This document shows positions 51,757 through 60,303 of a stretch of 61,285 nucleotides of DNA, one piece after another; within the stretch, counting starts at the first letter, position 1, and each line of letters opens with the position of its first letter. The DNA lies in contig JANVYR010000002.1 in NCBI GenBank assembly GCA_030059665.1, positions 1 to 61,285 on the forward strand. Direction: 5' to 3'. The stretch comes from Candidatus Calditenuis fumarioli (GTDB lineage: Archaea; Thermoproteota; Nitrososphaeria_A; Caldarchaeales; Calditenuaceae). Made by a program: the position numbers and the translations under genes. A model generated the notes under the pieces. It was given only the letters and a program-made list of their open reading frames with translations, ran no database searches and was not told the DNA's origin.

Positions 51757-52617
51757 GTGCAGGAGGTCGACGAGCGCTACGTGGCATCGGTCATCCCTCC
51801 CCGCAGGAGGAGCTCGAGGAAGGGAGAGAACGGCGTCGTGCTCTGCGTCGGCGGCAGCCGGCTCTACCACGGCGCTCCTGCGCTGATGGCGATGGCAGCT
51901 TACAGGACCGGTGTCGATCTGGTCTACCTCGCGGTGCCTGAGGTCCACGAGAGGCCGATCAGGTCGATGGCCCCGGAGCTGATCGTGATACCGATGGTGG
52001 ACGCCAAGCTGACGAAGCGCGTCGCGGACCAGGTCCTGAAGTGGTTGCCGGGAAAGCCCAACTCCGCAGCCATAGGACCGGGCCTCTCGGTCGCCAAGGT
52101 GGTCGCCCTGCAGTACCTCGTCGGTCAGCTGCTCGCCGGAGGCGCTTCGGTGGTCCTCGACGCCTCAGCCCTCGTGCCGGAGGTCCTCGAGGTGGTCAAG
52201 GGGAAGAGGGTCGTGCTGACGCCCCACGCCGGTGAGTTCGCCCGGGTCTTCGGGAGGCCACCGGGCACCGCGCTCGAGGAGAGGATCAGATCCGCTCGGG
52301 AGGCTGCTAGGGAGCACGGCGTCGTGGTGCTGCTGAAGGGACCAGTCGACGTGATCACCGACGGCGAACGGTTGCTTGTCAACAGGAGGGGTACCCCTGC
52401 GATGACCGTCGGAGGGACCGGTGACGTCCTCACGGGGATCGTGGCCGGCCTGCTGGCGAAGGGCGTGGAGCCGCTGGAGGCGGCCGCTGCTGCCGCGTTC
52501 ATCAACTGCGTGGCCGGCGAGCTCGCTGAGCGCGACCTAGGCCTGCACGTCCTGCCCACGGACCTGATAGCCCGCCTGCCGGCAGTGATGAGGGCCTTCG
52601 ATCGCGTCGTCGACTGA
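51757..52617 (+). CDS. nnrD: ADP-dependent NAD(P)H-hydrate dehydratase
   Basis: Repairs hydrated NAD(P)H (ribokinase-like fold). 286 residues: VVLCVGGSRLYHGAPALMAMAA, the AAIGPGLS strand, VLTPHAGEFARVFG, VVLLKGPVDVITDG and the catalytic VGGTGDVLTGIVAGLLA. The N-terminal NAD(P)HX epimerase domain (NnrE), often fused, is absent. GTG start. Repeat copy B lies directly upstream. Confidence 0.92.
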   Translation: MQEVDERYVASVIPPRRRSSRKGENGVVLCVGGSRLYHGAPALMAMAAYRTGVDLVYLAVPEVHERPIRSMAPELIVIPMVDAKLTKRVADQVLKWLPGKPNSAAIGPGLSVAKVVALQYLVGQLLAGGASVVLDASALVPEVLEVVKGKRVVLTPHAGEFARVFGRPPGTALEERIRSAREAAREHGVVVLLKGPVDVITDGERLLVNRRGTPAMTVGGTGDVLTGIVAGLLAKGVEPLEAAAAAAFINCVAGELAERDLGLHVLPTDLIARLPAVMRAFDRVVD

Positions 52618-52678
52618 GGGCGTTGCGTGAGGATCCAGAGGAAACGCCTATTTACGGTGCGAGTGGCACGTTGAGGGG

Positions 52679-53062
52679 ATGATGGAGCTGACGGGCGAGG
52701 AGATAGTACGGAGGATCGTCAGCGATAAAGCGGCCCTGAGGGAGCTCGCGTACCACCTGGTCTCCGATCCCGATTTGAGGCTGGCCGTGATCAACGCTGT
52801 CTTGGCGGAGGTGGCGACGAGGCATGACCTGAGAGAGGTGCGGCAGGAGCTGGGGCGGTTGAGGGACGAGATCGACAGGCTGAGGGGAGAGATGGATCGG
52901 TTGGGGGACGGAATGAACAGGTTTAGGGACGACATGGACGGGAAGCTCGATGAGCTCAGGAGGGAGATGAGGAGTCTTATCAGGTGGACCATCACGACGG
53001 TCCTCGTCGTCTGGGGCTCGACGGTCCTGCCGGTCATGCTTAGGCTCGCGGGCGTCATCTGA
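52679..53062 (+). CDS. Coiled-coil protein with C-terminal membrane segment
   Basis: A 127-residue protein: a helical N-terminal part (ELAYHLVSDPDLRLAVINAVL), a coiled coil of heptad-like R-L-R-[DG]-E-[IM]-D units (about 55-100) and one hydrophobic segment near the C-terminus (WTITTVLVVWGSTVLPVMLRLAGV). The N-terminal half resembles that of the nuclease-linked coiled-coil protein at 16897, so it may be a membrane-tethered relative without the nuclease. Function unknown. Confidence 0.65.
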   Translation: MMELTGEEIVRRIVSDKAALRELAYHLVSDPDLRLAVINAVLAEVATRHDLREVRQELGRLRDEIDRLRGEMDRLGDGMNRFRDDMDGKLDELRREMRSLIRWTITTVLVVWGSTVLPVMLRLAGVI

Positions 53063-53104
53063 GCGGCCCTGGCGGATCCGGTACCGTTATGCGCGGAAAG
53101 CGGG

Positions 53105-53180
53105 TGCGGCCGCCGGGATTTGAACCCGGGATCTGCGGGCCGGAGCCCCGCCGTCCTAGTCCAGGCTAGACGACGGCCGC
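53105..53180 (-). tRNA. tRNA-Gly (UCC anticodon)
   Basis: A full 76-nt cloverleaf without intron and without encoded CCA. The acceptor GCGGCCG pairs with CGGCCGC, discriminator A; D arm, a five-pair anticodon stem GCGGG/CCCGC, and T arm CCGGG-TTCAAAT-CCCGG. The seven-base loop reads GCTCCGG, giving anticodon UCC. Position 33, almost always U, is C here, and position 9 is C. A TATA-like CCTAAAGC lies about 30 bp upstream on the minus strand. Confidence 0.93.
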
Positions 53181-53279
53181 GTCCCCGATGGAGGTGCGAG
53201 CAGCATGCTTTAGGCGTAACGGAACGCACCCGCGGTCCCGAGGTGAGGATCAAATCCACGCCCTCTCAGCGCTGAGCGG

Positions 53280-54134
53280 ATGCTGAGGTCGCTGCTCTTC
53301 GTGCCGGCGAACGTCGAGCGCTTCGTGAGGAAGGCCCCAGAGACCGGTGCGGACGCGGTGGTTCTCGACCTCGAGGACTCGGTGCCGGAGGGCGCGAAGG
53401 CGGAGGCCAGGAGAGGGCTCGCGAGGTCCGCGGAGGAGATCAGGAGCAGGTCCGATCAGCTGATTGCTGTCAGGGTCAACTCCGTCGGGAGCGGTCACCT
53501 CGAGGACGACGTGAGGGCTGTCGCGGACTCCTCGATCGGCGTCGTGGTGCTGCCCAAGTGCGAGGGGCCGGAACACGTCAAGAGGTTGCGGGAGCTGGCG
53601 TCGGAGGTCGGCGTTGACCTGAGGGTCATTGCGCTCATCGAGTCGCCCCGTGGGGTTCTCTCCGCTGACCTCATCGCGTCGGTTGATGGCGTGATGGGCC
53701 TCGCCTTCGGCAAGTACGACTACTCGCTCGCGATGGGCATCCTCCCCTCCGCAAACGCCAACGTGCTGGTTCCCAGGTCGCTCGTCGCGATCGCCGCAAA
53801 GGCCCACAACCTCATCGCTGTGGACACGCCGTATGCTGTGCTGAACGACCCGGATGGCCTGAGGGCCGAGGCCTTGGAGGCCAGGAGTCTCGGGTACGAC
53901 GGCAAGTTCGCGGTGCACCCGTCGCAGGTTCCGGTCATCAACGAGGTCTTCTCGCCGTCGGAGAGGGACCTGATCTGGGCCCGGGAGGTCGTTGAGGTCC
54001 TGGAGAGGGCGAGGAGGGAGGGAAGGGCATCGGCCGAGCTGAGGGGCGTGATGGTCGACGAGGTCCACTACCGCATCGCCAAGAGGATACTTGACGGTTG
54101 GTCAGGTCGCGCTCAGTCGGAGAGCGTGAAGTAG
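53280..54134 (+). CDS. CitE-like HpcH/HpaI-family lyase
   Basis: A 284-residue TIM-barrel C-C lyase of the citrate lyase beta/malyl-CoA lyase-like family: RSLLFVPANVERFV start, AVVLDLEDSVPEGAK metal-proximal loop, VRVNSVGS, ALIESPRGVL (metal-binding Glu), LAFGKYDYSLAMG and DGKFAVHPSQVPVIN. Free-standing CitE-like proteins act on malyl-, methylmalyl- or citramalyl-CoA; the exact substrate is unknown. Overlaps the convergent alaX gene by 22 bp. Confidence 0.88.
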   Translation: MLRSLLFVPANVERFVRKAPETGADAVVLDLEDSVPEGAKAEARRGLARSAEEIRSRSDQLIAVRVNSVGSGHLEDDVRAVADSSIGVVVLPKCEGPEHVKRLRELASEVGVDLRVIALIESPRGVLSADLIASVDGVMGLAFGKYDYSLAMGILPSANANVLVPRSLVAIAAKAHNLIAVDTPYAVLNDPDGLRAEALEARSLGYDGKFAVHPSQVPVINEVFSPSERDLIWAREVVEVLERARREGRASAELRGVMVDEVHYRIAKRILDGWSGRAQSESVK

Positions 54135-54844
54135 ACGCGCTTGTTCCTTCGGCCCTTGCTCTCGAAGCCGACGATCTCGATCCTGCCGATCTCTGCCGTG
54201 TTCCGCACGTGCGGCCCTCCGTCGGCCTGCAGGTCTATCCCCTCGATCTCGACGATCCTCCAGACAGGGAGCTCCGGCGGCAGGCGGTCGGCGAGCTTGG
54301 TGATCCCCGGCAATTTCATCGCCTCCTCCCTCGGCATCCACGACACCCTCACGGGTCTCCCCTCGGCCAGCAGGGAGTTGGTCAGGTCCACGAGCCTCCG
54401 AATCAGGTCCCTGTCCAGCGCCTCGAGCGAGAAGTCGACCCTGGACACGTCCGGCTTGACCTGGTTGCCGGTGACCAGCGCACCGGTCTCCCTCGAGACG
54501 ACCGCGGACAACGCGTGGAGGGAGGTGTGCATCCGCATCACCCTGTAGCGCCTCTCCCAGTCGAGCACGCCCTTCACCCTCTCCCCCATTTCTGGCAGCT
54601 CGCCCTCCAGAACGTGCAGTACCCCTCCCTCGACGAACTTCGCCTCGACCACCTTCGAGACGCCCCTGCTGTGCTCCATCGTGCCGGTGTCGCTGACGAG
54701 CCCACCGCCGGTCGGGTGGAACGCGGTTGCGCTGAGCACCACGCCGTCTCCCTGCACCTCGAGCACCTCGGCCTCGAACTCCCGGAGGTAAGAGTCGTCC
54801 AGGTAGAGCAGCTCGGTCTTGCCGTGCTTCAACCCATCCAGCAC
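54113..54844 (-). CDS. alaX: Alanyl-tRNA editing protein AlaX
   Basis: Free-standing editing domain that deacylates mischarged tRNA-Ala. 243 residues: an N-terminal AlaRS-like beta barrel (LDDSYLREFEAEVLEV, SATAFHPTGGGLVSDTG), zinc-site HTSLHALSAVV (HxxxH) and the late QADGGPHVRNTAEIG. This length fits AlaX-M. Complete and typical. Confidence 0.93.
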   Translation of the reverse strand: MLDGLKHGKTELLYLDDSYLREFEAEVLEVQGDGVVLSATAFHPTGGGLVSDTGTMEHSRGVSKVVEAKFVEGGVLHVLEGELPEMGERVKGVLDWERRYRVMRMHTSLHALSAVVSRETGALVTGNQVKPDVSRVDFSLEALDRDLIRRLVDLTNSLLAEGRPVRVSWMPREEAMKLPGITKLADRLPPELPVWRIVEIEGIDLQADGGPHVRNTAEIGRIEIVGFESKGRRNKRVYFTLSD

Positions 54845-54990
54845 CGCGACGTCCCAGATAAATTGGCTTCTCCGGGGGCGTTGCTGGCTCTGAAGGCCTC
54901 TATCGTCCGTGGTGGCGATCAGGGCGAGGCGATCCCTGCGTAACCCGGGAAGAATACCTTCCCCATCCTGCTGCCGCGGTCCCGCATCAA

Positions 54991-55000
54991 CAATATAGCT
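54991..55000 (+). promoter_or_regulatory. TATA box of the membrane protein at 55027
   Basis: CAATATAGCT lies about 30 bp before the ATG. The preceding bases from 54845 hold nothing else I recognise. Confidence 0.5.
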
Positions 55001-55026
55001 CGAGCCCGCGAGTCCGCTGAACGGCG

Positions 55027-55578
55027 ATGACCGGGCTGACGAAGGGCCTCCTCGCGTACCTGTCGTCCGCGGTGGCGCTGGGAAGCCTGCTCTCCGGACC
55101 CACCGCGTACCCCTTTCGCGACCTTCAGCAGGCCATCGTTGCCGAGCTGTACAGGTCCCTTACGTTCTACGTGGCACCGGTCTCCAGCGCCCTCGGCGAC
55201 GGCATCTCCCTCACCCGCTACGGCTTCACCCTGTCCACGTCCCACGGCCTCTACCCGCTCCTGGGTCTGCTGATCGCAGGCCTACTCGCGGGCCTCTGTG
55301 CAGGGAGGTCCGGAAGCGTGGTCGCGCCGCTCCTCGGCTCAGCCCTCGTCTTCGGCCTCTGGCAGCTCACAGGTTTCTACCTCCTCCCCCAGCTCTACGG
55401 GCAGTACGAGTGGGTCGGCGTCCTCAACGGGCTGAACGAGTTCCTCCTCGTCTCGAAGCCGCTTGAGCTCCTCGCCCTCTTCTCGATACCCCTGATAGGT
55501 TCGATCCCTGCAGGGCACCTCATTGACTCGTCCGCCGAGAAACCTCAACCGTTGTTCTACAGAAGTTCGCGACGGTAG
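55027..55578 (+). CDS. Membrane protein, unknown
   Basis: A 183-residue protein with about four hydrophobic segments (LLAYLSSAVALGSLL, YPLLGLLIAGLLAGL, VVAPLLGSALVFGLWQLTGF, LELLALFSIPLIGSIPA) and an extended polar loop between the first two. The family is not recognised. Its last 22 bp overlap the convergent ligase-like gene. Confidence 0.6.
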   Translation: MTGLTKGLLAYLSSAVALGSLLSGPTAYPFRDLQQAIVAELYRSLTFYVAPVSSALGDGISLTRYGFTLSTSHGLYPLLGLLIAGLLAGLCAGRSGSVVAPLLGSALVFGLWQLTGFYLLPQLYGQYEWVGVLNGLNEFLLVSKPLELLALFSIPLIGSIPAGHLIDSSAEKPQPLFYRSSRR

Positions 55579-56300
55579 AACGTCCTCCTCATCTCCTGCA
55601 GAAGAGGTATCTCCTCCAGCTTCCTCTCGTCGAGCAGCTCCCAGTAGATTCCCTCGGGCTTCGGGTTCGGCGGGCACCTGATGGCCCTCCTCTCGGTGAA
55701 GATCGCGTCGACCGGAACGTCGAACGGTTCCCTCGGCAGATCCTCCACCAGCTGGAGCTCGTGAACCGTGGTGAAGATCGGGGTTGAGCCGTCGACTTTA
55801 CCGAAGCTCCTGAGGATCCCGTACTCCAGCTCCGCGTACCCCTCGCCCTTCCCCACCCTCCAGCCCGACGGCGTCACGGCAACCGATCCTATGACGATCA
55901 GGTCTATCCTCGGCAGATCTCTGGGGTGGACCTGCAGACCCAGCCTGAAGGCGCCTGAGATCGTCGAGGCCTGAGAGACCATGCCCTTCGGGATCCTGGA
56001 GGGGTCGAGCAGCAGGAAGCCGCTCCTGATCCTGGGCGTGGGCATGACCAGCAGCTTACCGTCTTGAAGGGCCATCAGCCTCACCGGCCTCTGGGGCGAA
56101 TCTGGGTTCACCTTGACGACCCTCGCGGCCTGGTACTCGTCTGACGAGCGGAGCCTCGCGGCGGCCTCCTCCGCACCCGCGAAGTTAGGGATCCTGCCCT
56201 TAACCGGCAGCGGGAACCTGGCCACGCCCCTCTCCTCCAGCAGCCTCCAGACCCTCTCCCTGACCTCGGCCTTGATGGACCTCGGATCGCGTCCCCGCAC
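55557..56300 (-). CDS. 5-formyltetrahydrofolate cyclo-ligase-like protein
   Basis: A 247-residue protein of the MTHFS superfamily (archaeal/MTHFSD-like branch): RERVWRLLEERGVARFP start, VKVNPDSPQRPVRLMAL, the LIVIGSVAVTPSGWRVGKGEGYAELEYG block with the Gly-rich site, and FTTVHELQLVEDLPREPFDVPVD near the end. These distant members may not use 5-formyl-THF; an RNA or other role is possible. Not in an operon. Confidence 0.82.
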   Translation of the reverse strand: MRGRDPRSIKAEVRERVWRLLEERGVARFPLPVKGRIPNFAGAEEAAARLRSSDEYQAARVVKVNPDSPQRPVRLMALQDGKLLVMPTPRIRSGFLLLDPSRIPKGMVSQASTISGAFRLGLQVHPRDLPRIDLIVIGSVAVTPSGWRVGKGEGYAELEYGILRSFGKVDGSTPIFTTVHELQLVEDLPREPFDVPVDAIFTERRAIRCPPNPKPEGIYWELLDERKLEEIPLLQEMRRTFYRRELL

Positions 56301-56555
56301 AGCGACCCTCCGGCCAGCGTGACCGGAGTGAGGTATTTTTGATATCTTGCCTGCTGTATTACTACGGCCTATGTGTAGAGGGTTGATGAAAGGATATAAG
56401 GCAGGAGGGTAAGAGTCAGGGTGGCGAGGAGACTCGACAGATGGACTCTGATACTCTACCTTAATGATGGAAAATAAGAAAGCTTCTGAAAGCTGGTGAA
56501 TGGGTTGCTAGAACGTAAAGTTTGAGTAGTTTTCACTGACAACTAATTAGCGAGA
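56301..56555. other. AT-rich intergenic stretch, start of the second island
   Basis: Composition turns AT-rich at about 56335. A GGATATAAGG near 56393-56402 is TATA-like but far from the next start. No gene or clear repeat seen. Confidence 0.4.
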
Positions 56556-57680
56556 ATGGATAGCTCTGCAAACAGTAGGATGGTGGTTCCTAGGTGGGAG
56601 AGAATGGATGATGAAGGGAACGGTCAGGACCCTGGGGTTAATTCGGACTTGGTCGCGGCTCCGGGCCCGGGGGAAGAGGCCGCGCATCTTGGTGGCTTCT
56701 TTGGGCTGGAAACCCCCACTGGTAGATCCCCATTGAAGAGAGAAGTCGTGAGCGAGGTCTCACTTGCAAACCAGGTTGCGGTTCAGAACCAAGAGGGGAA
56801 GCAAAAATCCAAGAAACGCTATCTTCCGAGGGAACTGAGAATACGGATGCGTAACGATGTACTTAAGTATAATAGTTTGGGACTTTCAATTAATCAAGTT
56901 ATTAAGAGGTTAAAGATGAAATATGGTTTAGCTCCAGCTAAGTCTACTGTAATTTACTGGCGCAAAGGCTTGCGCTCTCCATTCCATGGAATCAGAATAC
57001 CCTCGCTAAACTTCCTGAAACCATCAGAAGACCTCGCTTATGTAATCGGTGTGATAGTTGGAGATGGTTTTGTTTCACAAAGGGTCAAACCACGGTATGG
57101 GTACAAACATTCCTACATTAAGCAGTATAACATAGGATTAACGGTTAGGGACGTAGAGTTCGCTGAGGAATTCAGTAAAAGAATAGCAAGAGTTCTGGGA
57201 AGAGCGCCTCCACGGGTAAGGTTAAACAAAAATTGTAAATGGACTGTTGAGGTTCAATCTAAGACCCTGTTCGAGTTACTCACGAAACCCATTAACATTG
57301 AAAAAATCAAACCATATGTTGAGCATTGCGATAAGTGTATTTACATGTTTTTAAGAGGATTCTTCGATAGTGATGGGACGGTCCTTAAAGACGGTACGAT
57401 AATCCTGTACAATACCGACTATGAAGTGCTCAAGTATACGATCTATCTACTGGAAAAGATTGGGATTGAAACAACCTCAAAAGAGCCGAAGCTTTTTCAG
57501 AGAGCTGGCAAATTAATTGTTGACAGGAGTACCGGTAAATTATACAAAGGCAATAAAGACAATTATTATGTGCGCGTTCGTAAGGAGTCGAATCGCACTT
57601 TCCTCAAGAAAGTCGGATTCACTGTTGAAAGGAAGAGGAGAAGACTAGAGGTGTACCTTGGAAAGGACATCTTCCGATGA
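56556..57680 (+). CDS. LAGLIDADG homing endonuclease with unusual N-terminal extension
   Basis: Two LAGLIDADG motifs are clear: YVIGVIVGDGFV (about residues 166-177) and FLRGFFDSDGTV (about 264-275), 98 residues apart, with a Lys/Arg-rich HTH-like stretch before them (NSLGLSINQVIKRLKMKYG). The first ~85 residues are Pro/Gly/Glu-rich, encoded by GC-rich DNA, while the endonuclease part is AT-rich; the frame is continuous but looks like a fusion or insertion junction near 56790. No rRNA, intein host or intron is recognisable around it, so it is free-standing here. The true start may be an internal ATG near 56846. Confidence 0.8.
   Translation: MDSSANSRMVVPRWERMDDEGNGQDPGVNSDLVAAPGPGEEAAHLGGFFGLETPTGRSPLKREVVSEVSLANQVAVQNQEGKQKSKKRYLPRELRIRMRNDVLKYNSLGLSINQVIKRLKMKYGLAPAKSTVIYWRKGLRSPFHGIRIPSLNFLKPSEDLAYVIGVIVGDGFVSQRVKPRYGYKHSYIKQYNIGLTVRDVEFAEEFSKRIARVLGRAPPRVRLNKNCKWTVEVQSKTLFELLTKPINIEKIKPYVEHCDKCIYMFLRGFFDSDGTVLKDGTIILYNTDYEVLKYTIYLLEKIGIETTSKEPKLFQRAGKLIVDRSTGKLYKGNKDNYYVRVRKESNRTFLKKVGFTVERKRRRLEVYLGKDIFR
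56632..56716 (+). other. GC-rich inverted-repeat segment in the endonuclease N-terminus
   Basis: CGCGGC (56654-56659) pairs with GCCGCG (56679-56684) around a CCGGGCCCGG palindrome; the outer CTGGGGTT has a partial partner in AAACCCCCA about 56698-56710. It is a GC-rich island in AT-rich DNA, perhaps a transposon-end remnant. Low certainty. Confidence 0.3.
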
Positions 57681-58300
57681 ATTAAGACACGTTACGAACT
57701 CTCCTTTTCCTTCCAATCCCTTTTTCACTCATTCACTTATAAACAACAACGGATACCATACTCATCTGGGCTGCCCATAGAAGAAACAATAATTGAATTC
57801 AGAGAGCCTTCGAATACCTGCTCTGCCCCAGTTGTTGTGGGTGCAAATGTTGTTGGATGTGGAAACCGCCAAGGAACCCGCGTTCCGTCCTTTTCTACCT
57901 TTTCATTCCTAGCCAAGGGTTCCCTGCTGGAGAGGAGTGTAATGACTGGCCTCTACGTTTCGAGGAATGCCTCAGCTCTCTCATCTCGACCCTATCCTTC
58001 CGATGTTATCGTCTCTTATTGCAGACCCTGGAATTATCATCACCTTGTGTATGCTAACCATCTGAGACGACTCACAAGCGACAACTACAGGATGTTCTTT
58101 CTACATGACAAATCAGTCTGGCTGCCTCGAGACGCTCGGCTGGGTTGTCTTTTTCACACGTTTTCGATCGGGTGAGAATTACATGTTCTTAGTTATGGTC
58201 CGCGACATGATGCCGGGCAGACATGTGTTGCCCCAGACACATGGGATAGCTGAACTTTATTTCCTCCTGAAGATGAGGTATGTCGGTACTCAGGTTGAGT
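57681..58300. other. 620-bp gene-free stretch of the second island
   Basis: AT-richer than the backbone. Long open frames exist but lack family features, credible starts or codon bias. One hairpin, CATGTGT (58222-58228) with ACACATG (58237-58243), and a TATA-like ACTTTATTTC (58253-58262) ahead of the next gene are all I can support. Confidence 0.5.
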
Positions 58301-59047
58301 ATGTCGCACCCACGTTCCGTTGAGGTCTGGGCTTCGATCGACCTGCTCGAGGGGAACGTCGTCAGGTTGATCCGAGGCGAGATCGGCAACGCGATCGTTT
58401 ACTCGACTAACCCCCTCCACGTGGTCAGGAAGCTCACCTCATACGGGTTCGACGGCTTCCACATCGTCGACCTGGACAGGGCCCTTGGTCGCGGGAGCAA
58501 CCTCGAGACGATCCGCAGGATCCTGCAGGAGCTCAGGGGCTTCAAGGTCCAGCTCGGGGGAGGGATGAGGGACAGGGCCTCTATCGGGGAGGCGCTGGCC
58601 CTGAACGTCGACAGGGTGGTCCTCGGGACCGTGCTGGTGACCTCGCCCTCGCTGGTCCAGGAGCTGGTGCAGGAGCACTCCGGCGAGAGGTTCGTCGCGG
58701 CCCTCGACTACGACCCCTCGGGCACGGTCGTGTACAACGGCTGGACCTCCAAGGCCGCTATGCAGCTGAGCGAGGGGTACCGTCTCGTCAGGTCGCTCGG
58801 GATAAGGTACGTGCTCGCCACGAGCGTCGCCAACGACGGCACCCTCTCCGGGCCCGACGTGGGCAGGCTCTCCCGCCTCAGCCCGGAGGACAGGGCCATG
58901 ACCTACGTCAGCGGCGGCATCTCCTCCGTCAGCCACATCAGGGAGCTGCGTTCGCTGGGCGTCAGGGGCGTGGTCCTCGGTAGGGTCCTCTACGAGCAGC
59001 TGGTCAGCCCCAGGAACCTGATCGAGGCGGCCCGCTCCCAGACCTGA
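58301..59047 (+). CDS. hisA: HisA-like ProFAR isomerase
   Basis: Half-barrel-repeat TIM barrel of the HisA/HisF family, 248 residues. It matches HisA: SIDLLEGNVVRLIRGE (catalytic Asp), FHIVDLDRALGRGSN, VQLGGGMRD, RVVLGT, AALDYDPSGTVVYNGW and VANDGTLSGPD (second acid), GGISSVSHIRELR. It would isomerise ProFAR in histidine synthesis. No other his gene lies in the window. The start at 58301 leaves only six residues before the barrel strand; an ATG at 58280 is the longer option. Confidence 0.85.
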   Translation: MSHPRSVEVWASIDLLEGNVVRLIRGEIGNAIVYSTNPLHVVRKLTSYGFDGFHIVDLDRALGRGSNLETIRRILQELRGFKVQLGGGMRDRASIGEALALNVDRVVLGTVLVTSPSLVQELVQEHSGERFVAALDYDPSGTVVYNGWTSKAAMQLSEGYRLVRSLGIRYVLATSVANDGTLSGPDVGRLSRLSPEDRAMTYVSGGISSVSHIRELRSLGVRGVVLGRVLYEQLVSPRNLIEAARSQT

Positions 59048-59065
59048 AGGGCGAGTATCGGCGGT

Positions 59066-59590
59066 TCATGCGAGCTTCATCAGCAGCTCCAGAGGCACCC
59101 TCGACTCGCTCCCGGCCGACGCGATCACCTCTCCCTTCCCGTCCAGCAGCAGAAGAACCCGCTCGCCCCTGCTCCTCGGAGAGTGGTCGATGTACCTGAT
59201 CCTCGTTCCGTTGACCTCTGCGTCGACCACGAACCCGCGAACCGGCCCCGGAGCCTGCTGGCCGCGCGGCACGGGGTTGCCCGCGATCACGTGGAACCTG
59301 GGCACCTCTGTCCCCCGGACGAGGTCGAGCGTCCTGAGCACGGTCCCCACAGCGAGCTTCCGCCGCTTCCTGCCGAGCTCCCACCTGATCCAGAGCGCCG
59401 CGATGACCGAAGAGACCGCCGCTAGGACCGCAAGGCCGTGATGCAGGGCATCCGACCTGAGGCCGACGGCCACCGCGACCACCCCTGCCGAGAAGAGCAG
59501 CTCCAGAGCGAGCACGCGCTTCATCCTGTCGAGCCTGTACAGGTCGTGGAAGGGGACGGCCTGCCGCACCGATCCCTCCTCCCCTCCCAA
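59066..59590 (-). CDS. Membrane-anchored protein, unknown
   Basis: A 174-residue protein with two hydrophobic segments (ALELLFSAGVVAVAVGL and GLAVLAAVSSVIAALWI, residues about 28-68) and a beta-rich soluble end (TLDLVRGTEVPRFHVI, FVVDAEVNGTRIRYIDHSP, VLLLLDGKGEVIASAG). No family recognised. It lies between convergent hisA and the L10e gene on its own strand. Confidence 0.55.
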   Translation of the reverse strand: MGGEEGSVRQAVPFHDLYRLDRMKRVLALELLFSAGVVAVAVGLRSDALHHGLAVLAAVSSVIAALWIRWELGRKRRKLAVGTVLRTLDLVRGTEVPRFHVIAGNPVPRGQQAPGPVRGFVVDAEVNGTRIRYIDHSPRSRGERVLLLLDGKGEVIASAGSESRVPLELLMKLA

Positions 59591-59646
59591 GGTGAATAAT
59601 CTTTGCTGGGTCCTGCCCTACCCTTTGCTCGGTCTCCACGCGGAGC

Positions 59647-60165
59647 TCAGTTCTCCTGCTGAACCTGTGGGGCAGCCGCGATGCGGTTCACGACGATGCG
59701 GTAGTCCTTGGGGAGCTTGCTCGCGGCTATCCTCAGCGCCTCCTTCGCGACCTCCAGGTTCTTGGCATCGACGTAGAGGCTGATCACCTCCTTCCCTGCG
59801 TAGACCTGTGCGGCCCTCCCGACCGGCCTGCCGAAGGCCCTGCTCATCCCCTCCTGGAGCCTGTCCGCGTGCGCGCCGAAGATCAGCTTGTTCTCCCTGA
59901 GCACGTGGTGCGGGTGGGCCCTAACGACCAGGTAGAAGCTGTCGCCGATCTTGGAGGAGAGGAACTTCCCCGCGGCCACCCTGGCGGCCTCGAGCGCCAC
60001 GTCCCTGACCTGGACGTCCGTCTTCGCGACCAGGTCGAGCCTCAGCTCGTACCCCTCCCTCCACGTCCCGTAGTCGTACTTGGCTATCCTCGGCTGCGGA
60101 GCTCCGGCTATGAACTCCTCCCGCGTGTAGGGCCTCTCGATCGCCCTGTAGTTCCTCGCCCTCAT
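59647..60165 (-). CDS. rpl10e: Ribosomal protein L10e (uL16)
   Basis: Large-subunit protein of the archaeal/eukaryotic uL16 family, 172 residues: RNYRAIERPYTREEFI start, APQPRIAKYDYG, LVVRAHPHHVLRENK and MSRAFGRPVGRAAQVYAG. Complete and typical length. Divergent from cgi121. Confidence 0.95.
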   Translation of the reverse strand: MRARNYRAIERPYTREEFIAGAPQPRIAKYDYGTWREGYELRLDLVAKTDVQVRDVALEAARVAAGKFLSSKIGDSFYLVVRAHPHHVLRENKLIFGAHADRLQEGMSRAFGRPVGRAAQVYAGKEVISLYVDAKNLEVAKEALRIAASKLPKDYRIVVNRIAAAPQVQQEN

Positions 60166-60303
60166 CCTCCCGTCGCCCGAGTCCCTCAGCGTGGTTTAAG
60201 AGGTTTGCCCGATGCCGGATCCGAGAAGGCCGGAGCGAGAAGGGCCGGCGCCCCGAGGTGGGAGGTTCATCTGGGACCGGCGGTTGATCCTTCACGGGGT
60301 CGC

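Noticed and set aside
53105..53180. Intron-bearing or Arg-type (CCG) reading of the tRNA
   Set aside because: Shifting the loop by one base to read CCG breaks the anticodon stem; the UCC reading pairs all five positions and the length needs no intron.
57837..58175. 112-residue open frame in the gene-free island
   Set aside because: GTG start without upstream signals, no recognisable motif, competing frames of similar length in the same stretch.
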